Made by a program: the position numbers and the translations under genes. A stretch of 9,872 nt of DNA. Origin: Actinomycetota bacterium (GTDB taxonomy: Bacteria > Actinomycetota > UBA4738 > HRBIN12). How positions within the stretch are numbered: the first letter of the stretch is position 1; every line of letters starts with the position of its first letter. The notes under the pieces were generated by a model. That model saw only the letters and a program-made list of their open reading frames with translations, was not told the origin of the DNA and searched no databases. The stretch covers positions 1 to 9,872 of the forward strand of contig VAYX01000073.1 in the NCBI GenBank assembly GCA_005885325.1. The letters are read 5' to 3'. Below, in pieces: positions 1 to 6,540 of this stretch.

Positions 1-894
1 CTCCAGGCCACCGACAGCCCGGACCCCGAGTCCGTGTACCGGCTGGCGGACCTCCTCCGGGGCTCCGTGGACGCGGTGAACTGCACCGACAACAGCGCGG
101 CCCACCCACACATCTCACCCCTCGCCGCGGGGCATCTCCTGCTGGACCGGGGCGTGGAACCCATCGTCCAGCTCGCCTGCCGGGATCGGAATCGCCTGGC
201 ACTGCAGGCCGACCTGGTGGGCGCGGTGGCGCTGGGGGCCCGGAACGTCTGCCTGATGACCGGCGACGACGTCACGGCCGGCGACCACCCGGAGGCCAAG
301 CCGATCTACGACATCGACGCCGTCCACGCCATCCAGATCGCTCGGATCATGCGCGACCGGGGGATCTACGTGAGCGGCCGGCGCCTCGACCGGCCGCTCC
401 CGTTGTTCATCGGTGCGGTTGAGAACCCGTTCGCACCTCCGCATGACTTCCGGCCCATGCGCCTGGGGAAGAAGGTCGAGGCCGGCGCAGAGTTCGTCCA
501 AACGCAGATCGTGTTCAACCTGGCGACGATGCGCGTGTTCATGGCCAGGTCCGGCGAGCTCGGGCTCCTGGACCGAGTGTTCATCCTCCCGTCGGTGTAC
601 GTGTGCCGTTCGGCCGGGGCCGCCCGGTACCTGCGAGACATGGTTCCGGGCATCGACGTCCCGGACTCGGTCATCGCCCGGATCGAGGGCGTCCCCTCCG
701 AGCGCCAGGCGGACGAGGGCATCCGGATCGCGCTCGAGATCGTGGAAGAGCTCCGGGAGATGCGGGGAGTGGCGGGCGTCCACCTCATCTCGATCAAGGG
801 GGACGAATCGATCGTCCGCCTGGTGGAGGAGGCCGGGCTGCTGCCCCGCCCCGCCGGATTTTCCGTGAACGGCGGTCTGCACGGCGCCGAATAG
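1..894 (+). CDS. Methylenetetrahydrofolate reductase family protein (5' partial)
   Basis: The reading frame is open from the first base of the window to a TAG at 892-894, giving 297 visible residues. A GTG at 34 is in frame, but the family pattern continues upstream of it, so the true start lies outside; probably only some 15-25 residues are missing, including the N-terminal region with the catalytic Glu. The protein resembles the FAD-dependent MTHFR TIM barrel, which reduces 5,10-methylene-THF to 5-methyl-THF in the cytoplasm. Visible family motifs are VDAVNCTDN early on, LMTGDD (the region of the flavin-contacting Asp of E. coli MetF), FIGAVENPF, and the G-A-x-F-x-x-T-Q-x-x-F block written here as GAEFVQTQIVF. 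The downstream protease gene begins 34 bases after the stop, so co-transcription is possible. Whether it is the main MetF or an MTHFR-like homologue cannot be decided without the N-terminus. Confidence 0.85.
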   Translation, partial: LQATDSPDPESVYRLADLLRGSVDAVNCTDNSAAHPHISPLAAGHLLLDRGVEPIVQLACRDRNRLALQADLVGAVALGARNVCLMTGDDVTAGDHPEAKPIYDIDAVHAIQIARIMRDRGIYVSGRRLDRPLPLFIGAVENPFAPPHDFRPMRLGKKVEAGAEFVQTQIVFNLATMRVFMARSGELGLLDRVFILPSVYVCRSAGAARYLRDMVPGIDVPDSVIARIEGVPSERQADEGIRIALEIVEELREMRGVAGVHLISIKGDESIVRLVEEAGLLPRPAGFSVNGGLHGAE

Positions 895-928
895 CTTCCA
901 GCCTTCCCGAGACGGAACCGAGGTCATC

Positions 929-2029
929 ATGAAGCGCGCCATCGTGCCCCTGATGGCCGTCGCCGCCCTGGCCATGACGGCCTGCACCCGAACCGTGGTC
1001 GAGCGCTTCCCGGTGCGGAGCTCACCGGCGGCCGTCGACGTCGGGGCGGCCGATCCCTCCCTCGATCCCATCGTGCAGGTGGTCGAGGCGGTCCGCCCGG
1101 CGGTCGTCAACGTCACGACCAACCTGTTCCAACCCAACCCCCTCGGCGGGGAGTCCGGTCGCGGCGTCGGCACCGGGTTCGTCATCCGGTCCGACGGCAT
1201 CGTGGTGACCAACTTTCACGTCGTCGAGCACGCCCAGCGGATCACGGTGATCACTCCGCCGCCGGATTCCAAGCGCTACACGGCCAGGGTGATCGGGGGT
1301 GACCAGAACGCCGACCTCGCGGTCCTGAAGATCGACGCGACGGGCCTTCCCACGGTGCCGCTCGGCAACTCCGGCCGGCTCGAGCTGGGGGAGCGGGTGG
1401 TGGCGTTGGGCTACGCGCTGGCCCTGCCGGGCGGGCCCACGGTCACCTCCGGGATCGTCTCCGCGCTCGGCCGCACGATCCAGGCCCAGGACCCGAACTG
1501 CGACACGTGCAAGAACGGCGAGCGGACCTACACGGGCGTCGTGCAGACCGACGCGGCGATCAACCCCGGCAACTCGGGAGGGCCGCTCGTCAACCTGGCC
1601 GGACAGGTGGTCGGCATCAACACCGCCGGGGCGAACCAGGCCGAGAACATCGGTTTCGCCATCGCCACGAACGCGGCCAAACCGATCATCGACGAGGCGG
1701 CCACCAACCCCTCGGCTCCGGTGGCCTATCTCGGTGTCACCACGCAGGACGTCAGCCCCAGCCTGGCCCTCCAGTTCGGCCTGCCGGTCCAGAGCGGCGC
1801 GCTCGTGCTCGATATCGTGCCGGGAGGGCCGGCCGACATGGCCGGTATCAAGCAGGGCGACGTGATCGTGGGCCTCGACGGCAAGGACGTGACCGATTCG
1901 GCGTCGCTGCGTGGGCTCATCGTGTCGCACCGGCCGGGAGACCGCGTCGCGGTGAGCGTGGTCACACAGACCGATCAGAAGAAGACGGTCACCGCGACCC
2001 TCGGCGTCAACCCGCTCCCGCAGACCTGA
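929..2029 (+). CDS. HtrA/DegP-type serine protease, predicted lipoprotein with PDZ domain
   Basis: This 366-residue protein is a trypsin-like serine protease of the HtrA/DegP family, expected to act outside the cytoplasmic membrane in envelope protein quality control. The N-terminus has a short positive region, a hydrophobic core and a lipobox-like MTAC, so Cys19 would be the lipidated residue; Met at -3 is less usual than Leu. The catalytic triad is visible as His97 in TNFHVVEHA, Asp129 in NADLAVLKID and Ser216 in GNSGGPLVN. One PDZ domain covers about residues 265-360, starting at YLGV, with a GGPADMAGIKQGDVI core. An unusual CDTC pair (Cys191, Cys194) lies in a loop of the protease domain before the active-site serine. 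The ATG at 929 has a GAGG at 920-923 close upstream. Length and a single PDZ domain are normal for actinobacterial HtrA proteins. Its functional link to the downstream proteasome genes is only by position. Confidence 0.9.
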   Translation: MKRAIVPLMAVAALAMTACTRTVVERFPVRSSPAAVDVGAADPSLDPIVQVVEAVRPAVVNVTTNLFQPNPLGGESGRGVGTGFVIRSDGIVVTNFHVVEHAQRITVITPPPDSKRYTARVIGGDQNADLAVLKIDATGLPTVPLGNSGRLELGERVVALGYALALPGGPTVTSGIVSALGRTIQAQDPNCDTCKNGERTYTGVVQTDAAINPGNSGGPLVNLAGQVVGINTAGANQAENIGFAIATNAAKPIIDEAATNPSAPVAYLGVTTQDVSPSLALQFGLPVQSGALVLDIVPGGPADMAGIKQGDVIVGLDGKDVTDSASLRGLIVSHRPGDRVAVSVVTQTDQKKTVTATLGVNPLPQT

Positions 2030-2052
2030 GCCGCGTGGTCATGCCTGCGGGG

Positions 2053-2066
2053 TAAGCTCCCGAGCG
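2053..2066 (+). promoter_or_regulatory. Putative -10 element and leaderless start of trmI
   Basis: TAAGCT at 2053-2058 fits the actinobacterial TANNNT -10 pattern. It lies 7 nt before the GTG at 2066, where transcription would be expected to begin. No Shine-Dalgarno sequence precedes the GTG, which supports a leaderless mRNA. I see no convincing -35 box. Confidence 0.45.
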
Positions 2067-2857
2067 TGGGCGGCACGCCGTTCGAGCCGGGGGAACGGGC
2101 CTTGCTGATCGACGACCGTGGCCGTCGATACCTGGTGCGCCTTCGCCCCGGCGAGACGTGGCATTCGCACGGCGGGGCCATCCCCCACGACCTGATCCTC
2201 GGATCGGCGGAGGGCGCGCGCCTGCGATCGACGGGCGGGATGGCCTTCGTGTGCTTCCGGCCGCGCCTGGCGGACTTCGTCCTCAAGATGCCCCGCGGCG
2301 CGCAGGTCGTCTATCCCAAGGACCTCGGCGCCATCCTCGTCGAGGCCGATATCCACCCGGGTGCGAGGGTCCTGGAGGCCGGCACCGGATCCGGCGCGTT
2401 GACGTTGGCATTGGCGAGGGCCGTCGGTCCCGAGGGCCGCGTCGTCTCCTACGAGCTCCGTCCGGAGTTCCACGCCAAGGCCGTGCAGAACGTCGAGGCC
2501 TTCTTCGGGAAGCTTCCAGCGTGGCTGGACCTCCGAGAGGGGGACGTCACCGAGGTGGTCGAAGCCGGGGAGACCTTCGACCGGGTGGTGCTGGACATGC
2601 CGGAACCGTGGGGCCCCCTCCCCACCGTGCTGCGGATCCTGGACCCGGGGGGCGTCGTGTGCACGTACCTGCCCACGACCGTCCAGGTCCAGACCGCCGT
2701 GCTGGCGCTCCAAGCTCACGGGTTCGAGCAGGTGGCCACGTTCGAGGTCCTCCACCGGTCGTGGCACGTCACCGAGCGAAGCGTGCGTCCGGACCACCGC
2801 ATGGTGGCCCACACCGGGTTCATCACCGTGGCCCGCCGGGGCGGCGACGCGGATTGA
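2066..2857 (+). CDS. trmI: tRNA (adenine(58)-N1)-methyltransferase TrmI
   Basis: This 263-residue protein is a class I SAM-dependent methyltransferase of the TrmI family, which makes m1A at position 58 of the tRNA T-loop and acts as a cytoplasmic homotetramer. The small N-terminal beta domain (about residues 1-75) is followed by YPKD (83-86) and the SAM-binding motif I EAGTGSG (104-110). The acidic end of the next strand (YELRPEF, from 129) and the LDMPEPW block (176-182), the catalytic-pocket region of the family, follow. The C-terminal RSWHVTERSVRPDHRM signature (231-246) is characteristic of actinobacterial TrmI. The GTG at 2066 gives the expected N-terminus (GERALLIDDRGR follows shortly). 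trmI directly upstream of the proteasome ATPase gene is a recurrent actinobacterial arrangement. The gap after htrA is 36 bases. Confidence 0.92.
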   Translation: MGGTPFEPGERALLIDDRGRRYLVRLRPGETWHSHGGAIPHDLILGSAEGARLRSTGGMAFVCFRPRLADFVLKMPRGAQVVYPKDLGAILVEADIHPGARVLEAGTGSGALTLALARAVGPEGRVVSYELRPEFHAKAVQNVEAFFGKLPAWLDLREGDVTEVVEAGETFDRVVLDMPEPWGPLPTVLRILDPGGVVCTYLPTTVQVQTAVLALQAHGFEQVATFEVLHRSWHVTERSVRPDHRMVAHTGFITVARRGGDAD

Positions 2858-2907
2858 TGCCCGAAGGTCCTAAGGCCAACCCGCCTCCGGGACGACAACG
2901 TATCAGT

Positions 2908-2922
2908 GGGCGTAGGACGCCC
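2908..2922 (+). other. Small inverted repeat between trmI and mpa
   Basis: GGGCGT (2908-2913), loop AGG, ACGCCC (2917-2922) form a perfect 6-bp stem about 50 bases after the trmI stop and just upstream of the mpa promoter region. There is no T-tract after it, so an intrinsic terminator is only a weak possibility. Confidence 0.3.
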
Positions 2923-2937
2923 CGGTCAGCTTCTCGG

Positions 2938-2969
2938 TTGACGAGGGGACGGGACGTATACTCGCCTAC
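2938..2969 (+). promoter_or_regulatory. Putative mpa promoter
   Basis: TATACT at 2957-2962 is a near-perfect -10 hexamer and is the best promoter match in the window. TTGACG at 2938-2943 matches a -35 hexamer, but the 13-nt spacer is too short for a standard sigma-70 promoter, so the pairing is doubtful. Transcription would start near 2969, leaving a leader of about 15 bases with the ribosome binding site. The ten bases from the -10 read TATACTCGCC and resemble those before dop and pafA. Confidence 0.55.
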
Positions 2970-2972
2970 GCG

Positions 2973-2980
2973 GGAGGTGA
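2973..2980 (+). promoter_or_regulatory. Strong ribosome binding site of mpa
   Basis: GGAGGTGA, an excellent anti-16S match, lies just upstream of the ATG at 2984, with GGAGG ending 6 nt before the start. It decides the mpa start and contrasts with dop and pafA, which have no such site. Confidence 0.75.
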
Positions 2981-2983
2981 AGG

Positions 2984-4738
2984 ATGCCCGGGCCGTTGGA
3001 TCCACGCGAAGAGCAGGAGCTCCACGAGAAGCAGGTGCACGAGCTTCAGACCCAAGTGAAGTTCCTTGAGGACGAGGTCGCGCTGCTTCGCCGCCGGCTC
3101 ACGAACGCCCCCCGCCAGGTGAAGATCCTCGAGGAGAAGCTCCTCGAGACGAAGAGCGATCTCTCCCGGGCCCTTTCGCAGAACGAGAAGGTCACGTCCG
3201 CGCTGAAGTCCGAGCGCGACAAGATCGAGGCCCTCCGCGAGGAGGTCGAGAAGCTCAGCCAGCCACCCGCAACCTTCGGCGTGTACCTCGCGAGGAACGA
3301 CGACGGGTCGGTCGACGTGTTCACCGCCGGTCGAAAGATGCGGGTGAACGTGACGCCCGAGCTCGATCTGGCGGGACTCACCCGGGGGGCCGAGGTCATC
3401 CTGAACGAGGCGCTGAACGTCGTCGAGGTCCTGCGGCCCGACGTCGCCGGCGAGGTCATGAAGGTCAAGGACAAGCTCGGTGATGACCGGGTCATCGTCA
3501 TCGGCCACGGCGACGAGGAGCTCGTCGCGACGCTCGGGTACGCGCTCCGCGAGGAGCCCATCCGGGCCGGCGACCCGCTTCTGATCGACCGGCGGTCCAA
3601 CGTGGCCCTGGAGCGGCTGCCCAAGGAGGAGGTCGAGGAGCTCGTCCTGGAGGAGATCCCCGACGTCTCTTACGAGGACATCGGCGGGCTCGAGACCCAG
3701 ATCGAGGCCATCCGCGACGCGGTCGAGCTCCCGTTCCTGTACTCGGAGCTGTTCAAGGAGCACCAGCTGGAGCCGCCGAAGGGGGTGCTCCTGTACGGCC
3801 CGCCGGGCTGCGGGAAGACCCTGATCGCCAAGGCGGTGGCCAAGTCGCTGGCCGACAAGGTCAGGGAGCGCACCGGCCGGCCCGACGCGCACTCCTATTT
3901 CCTGAACATCAAGGGCCCCGAGCTGCTGAACAAGTACGTCGGGGAGACCGAGCGCCAGATCCGCCAGATCTTCCAGCGGGCCAAGGAGCGGAGCGAGGAG
4001 GGCCTGCCGGTCATCGTATTCTTCGACGAGATGGACTCGATCTTCCGGACCCGCGGGTCGGGCATCTCCTCCGACGTGGAGAGCACGATCGTCCCACAGC
4101 TCCTTTCGGAGCTCGACGGCGTGGAGACGCTGAAGAACGTGATCGTGATCGGCGCCTCCAACCGCGAGGACCTCATCGACCCGGCCATCCTGCGCCCGGG
4201 CCGGCTGGACGTGAAGATCAAGATCGAGCGGCCGAGCGCCGCGCAAGCGAGCGACATCATGTCGAAGTACCTGACCGGGGCCGTGCCGATCCATCCCGAG
4301 GAGATCGGCCGCGCCGGCGGCAACGCCGGCACGGCCGTCCACCGCATGGTCCAGGTCACCGTGGACCGCATGTACGACGCCTCCGACGACAACCGGTTCC
4401 TGGAGGTCACGTACGCCTCAGGAGACAAGGAGGTCCTGTACTTCAAGGACTTCAACTCGGGCGCGATGATCGAGAACATCGTGCGCCGGTCGAAGAAGGA
4501 GGCCATCAAGCGGTTCCTGTCTACCGGCGAGAAGGGCATCAAGACCGAGGACCTGCTGAACGCCATCCGGGACGAGTTCAAGGAGAACGAGGACCTCCCC
4601 AACACGACGAACCCAGACGACTGGGCTCGGATCTCCGGCAAGAAGGGCGAGCGGATCGTCTACGTCCGCACGCTGCTCGGTGACGGTGGCGCGGAGGGCC
4701 GACAGGTCGAGCGCGTGGCCGCGGGCCAATACCTGTAA
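2984..4738 (+). CDS. mpa: Proteasome-associated AAA+ ATPase Mpa/ARC
   Basis: This 584-residue protein is the hexameric unfoldase that binds pupylated proteins and threads them into the 20S core. The N-terminal ~90 residues are rich in charged heptads and form the coiled coil that captures Pup. An interdomain of OB folds covers about 97-225. The AAA+ module follows, with Walker A GPPGCGKT (272-279), Walker B VIVFFDEMDSIF (343-354, Asp348-Glu349), a pore-loop region at ELLNKYVGE (313-321) and an arginine-finger region at ILRPGRLD (402-409). The protein ends in GQYL, the C-terminal motif with which Mpa docks into pockets on the PrcA ring. Length and domain order fit Mpa/ARC, and exclude Cdc48 (two AAA domains) and FtsH (membrane, zinc protease). 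Its stop codon overlaps the putative -10 of dop. Confidence 0.97.
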   Translation: MPGPLDPREEQELHEKQVHELQTQVKFLEDEVALLRRRLTNAPRQVKILEEKLLETKSDLSRALSQNEKVTSALKSERDKIEALREEVEKLSQPPATFGVYLARNDDGSVDVFTAGRKMRVNVTPELDLAGLTRGAEVILNEALNVVEVLRPDVAGEVMKVKDKLGDDRVIVIGHGDEELVATLGYALREEPIRAGDPLLIDRRSNVALERLPKEEVEELVLEEIPDVSYEDIGGLETQIEAIRDAVELPFLYSELFKEHQLEPPKGVLLYGPPGCGKTLIAKAVAKSLADKVRERTGRPDAHSYFLNIKGPELLNKYVGETERQIRQIFQRAKERSEEGLPVIVFFDEMDSIFRTRGSGISSDVESTIVPQLLSELDGVETLKNVIVIGASNREDLIDPAILRPGRLDVKIKIERPSAAQASDIMSKYLTGAVPIHPEEIGRAGGNAGTAVHRMVQVTVDRMYDASDDNRFLEVTYASGDKEVLYFKDFNSGAMIENIVRRSKKEAIKRFLSTGEKGIKTEDLLNAIRDEFKENEDLPNTTNPDDWARISGKKGERIVYVRTLLGDGGAEGRQVERVAAGQYL

Positions 4739-4748
4739 GCTCACCGGA
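4736..4748 (+). promoter_or_regulatory. Putative -10 element and leaderless start of dop
   Basis: TAAGCT at 4736-4741 matches TANNNT, and its TAA is the mpa stop codon. Six bases separate it from the dop ATG at 4748. There is no Shine-Dalgarno sequence in the 9-base gap, and the last mpa codons read GGCCAATACCTG, which is no better. A leaderless dop mRNA is therefore plausible. No clear -35 box is visible. Confidence 0.5.
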
Positions 4749-6232
4749 TGGCCATCCCCAAGGTCATCGGCACGGAGACGGAGTACGGCATCTCCGCGGT
4801 CGGTGCCCCCGATTTCAATCCAGTCCTGTCGTCGTCGCTTCTCATCAGCACGTATGCGGGCGCATTGCGACGGATCCGGTGGGACTACGAGCAGGAGTCG
4901 CCGCTCCGCGACGCCCGCGGCTTCGAGCCCGTGCAGGTGCGCGAGCCGGCCGAGGAGGACCTGGGCCTGGCCAACGTGATCCTGCCGAACGGCGCCCGGT
5001 ATTACGTGGACCACGCGCACCCGGAGTACTCCACACCCGAGTGCGCGAGCCCCCGCCAGCTCGTCGTCCACGACAAGGCGGGGGAGCGGGTGCTGGAGCG
5101 GTCCCTGATCGAGCTGCACCACGTCCTTCCCCCCGGGCAACGCATCGCGATCTACAAGAACAACAGCGACGGCAAGGGGAACTCTTACGGCACCCACGAG
5201 AACTTCCTGGTCGACCGGGGCACGCCGTTCGGCAACATCGTGCGGGATCTGACCCCGTTCCTTGTTTCCCGGCAGATCTACACTGGCGCCGGCAAGCTGG
5301 GAGCGGAGGCACCATGGGACGACCGGGACCGCCATCGCTATCAGCTCAGCCAACGGGCGGACTTCTTCGAGGCCGAGGTGGGCCTGGAGACCACGCTCAA
5401 GCGGCCCATCATCAACACTCGTGACGAGCCGCACGCCGATCCCGACAAGTACCGCAGGCTTCACGTGATCATCGGCGACGCCAACATGAGCGAGGTGGCC
5501 ACGTACCTGAAGCTCGGGACCACGGCGATCGTCTTGAAGATGATCGAGGACGAGTACCTGCCCGATCTCACGATGGCCAATCCCGTGGCCGCGCTCCACG
5601 AGGTGTCCCGCGACCTCTCGTGTACCGCGCAGCTGCGCTTGGCCGACGGGAGACGGCTGAAGGCCGTGGAGATCCAGTGGGAGTACCTGGAGCGGGCCCG
5701 CAAGTATGTGGAGCAGGAAGACGACACGCCCGACAACCGGGACGTCCTCCAGCGATGGGAGAACGTCCTGTCGGCCCTGGAGAGCGACCCCCTCTCGCTC
5801 CAGCGCGAGCTGGACTGGGTGGCGAAATACAGGCTCCTGGAGAGCTACCGGGAGCGGGATGGCCTGGCCTGGTCCGATCCCAAGCTTCGGCTGATCGACC
5901 TGCAGTACCACGACATCCGGACCGACAAGGGCCTGTACTACCGGATGGCCGCAACCGGCAAGGTGGATCGCCTGGTGAGCGACCAGGAGATCGAGCAGGC
6001 CGTCATGGAGCCCCCCGACGATACCCGCGCGTACTTCCGGGGCCGGTGCATCGCCCGCTACCCCGACGCCATCGCCGCGGCCTCATGGGACTCGATGATC
6101 TTCGACACCGGCAAGGAGGCCCTCCAGCGCATCCCCATGCGCGAGCCCCTGCGCGGCACCCGCGAGCACGTGGCCGGCCTGCTGGATCGGGCCCCCGACG
6201 CGGCGAGCCTGGTCGACCTGCTCCAGGCCTGA
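4748..6232 (+). CDS. dop: Depupylase / deamidase of Pup (Dop)
   Basis: This 494-residue protein is a member of the carboxylate-amine ligase superfamily related to glutamine synthetase. Dop cleaves the isopeptide bond between Pup and substrate lysines, and in species with Gln-ending Pup it also deamidates that Gln. The ATP/Mg-binding GTETEYGI motif is at 8-15 and the catalytic Asp is Asp88 in YVDHAHPEYSTPEC. Between them, at about residues 44-75 (RWDYEQESPLRDARGF onward), is the Dop-loop insertion that PafA lacks; it looks a few residues shorter than the mycobacterial loop. Further family blocks are KNNSDGKGNSYGTHEN, RPIINTRDEPHAD and DLQYHDI. This loop and GTETEYG rather than GLENEYG assign the gene to Dop and not PafA. 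The start ATG lies 9 bases after the mpa stop. Confidence 0.96.
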   Translation: MAIPKVIGTETEYGISAVGAPDFNPVLSSSLLISTYAGALRRIRWDYEQESPLRDARGFEPVQVREPAEEDLGLANVILPNGARYYVDHAHPEYSTPECASPRQLVVHDKAGERVLERSLIELHHVLPPGQRIAIYKNNSDGKGNSYGTHENFLVDRGTPFGNIVRDLTPFLVSRQIYTGAGKLGAEAPWDDRDRHRYQLSQRADFFEAEVGLETTLKRPIINTRDEPHADPDKYRRLHVIIGDANMSEVATYLKLGTTAIVLKMIEDEYLPDLTMANPVAALHEVSRDLSCTAQLRLADGRRLKAVEIQWEYLERARKYVEQEDDTPDNRDVLQRWENVLSALESDPLSLQRELDWVAKYRLLESYRERDGLAWSDPKLRLIDLQYHDIRTDKGLYYRMAATGKVDRLVSDQEIEQAVMEPPDDTRAYFRGRCIARYPDAIAAASWDSMIFDTGKEALQRIPMREPLRGTREHVAGLLDRAPDAASLVDLLQA

Positions 6233-6284
6233 TCCTTCTTCCGAGATCGCCGCCCCTCCTTCCTTCCACGCCGGGACCCGCCGG

Positions 6285-6297
6285 TAGAATGGCGTGG
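6285..6297 (+). promoter_or_regulatory. Putative promoter of pup-prcB-prcA
   Basis: TAGAAT at 6285-6290 fits the TANNNT -10 consensus in the 101-base gap between dop and pup. Transcription would start near 6297, giving a leader of about 37 bases. The upstream region contains a pyrimidine run (CCCCTCCTTCCTTCC, about 6253-6267) but no convincing -35 hexamer. Confidence 0.45.
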
Positions 6298-6315
6298 CCG
6301 GCCCAAACCGCAACC

Positions 6316-6324
6316 AGAGGGGGA
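6316..6324 (+). promoter_or_regulatory. Ribosome binding site deciding the pup start
   Basis: AGAGGGGGA at 6316-6324 is the purine-rich site for pup. It directly abuts the in-frame ATG at 6325, too close for use, but is about 9-11 nt from the GTG at 6334. This favours the GTG as the real start. Confidence 0.5.
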
Positions 6325-6333
6325 ATGCGAGCC

Positions 6334-6540
6334 GTGCCGCAGGAGCAGGAACAGAAGAGGATCCAGAAGAAGGGCGGAGGCGAGGAGGGCGGCGAGGGCG
6401 ACGCCGGCCAGGTCCAGTCCACCTCCAAGGCCGAGGAGCTGAAGGGGGAGATGGACGAGATCCTCGACGAGATCGACTCGGTCCTCGAGGAGAACGCCGA
6501 GGAGTTCATCAAGAGCTACGTCCAGAAGGGCGGGGAATGA
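6334..6540 (+). CDS. pup: Prokaryotic ubiquitin-like protein Pup, Glu-terminated
   Basis: Pup is the small, mostly disordered modifier that PafA attaches through its C-terminal Glu to target lysines. From the GTG at 6334 it has 68 residues and begins MPQEQEQKR, matching the M-x-QEQ start of known Pups. An in-frame ATG at 6325 would add three residues. The N-terminal half is Gly/Glu/Lys-rich and the C-terminal half carries the amphipathic Mpa-binding helix (about 33-62, including LDEIDSVLEENAEEF) and the conserved SYVQKGG tail. The last codon is GAA, so the chain ends Gly-Gly-Glu and should be ligation-ready without deamidation by Dop. In M. tuberculosis the tail is Gly-Gly-Gln. The TGA stop overlaps the prcB ATG in GAATGA, indicating translational coupling. 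Confidence 0.96.
   Translation: MPQEQEQKRIQKKGGGEEGGEGDAGQVQSTSKAEELKGEMDEILDEIDSVLEENAEEFIKSYVQKGGE

Noticed and set aside
115..1212. - strand frame opposite the MTHFR and HtrA genes
   Set aside because: It is antisense to two conserved genes and has no family features.
2938..2962. Standard sigma-70 promoter TTGACG plus TATACT for mpa
   Set aside because: The spacer is only 13 nt against the usual 16-18. I keep the -10 as likely but do not claim the pair as a canonical promoter.
2857..3069. Possible small gene (70 codons) starting in TGATG at the end of trmI
   Set aside because: It overlaps the first 86 bases of mpa and runs through the mpa promoter and ribosome binding site. Its Arg/Pro-rich product looks like out-of-frame GC-rich sequence.
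2966..4342. Long - strand open frame (458 codons) opposite mpa
   Set aside because: It is antisense to the unmistakable mpa gene. It has no recognisable motifs, and its composition is that of the complementary strand of GC-rich coding DNA.
4418..5911. - strand frame opposite mpa and dop
   Set aside because: It is a shadow of dop on the complementary strand, with no motif or credible start.
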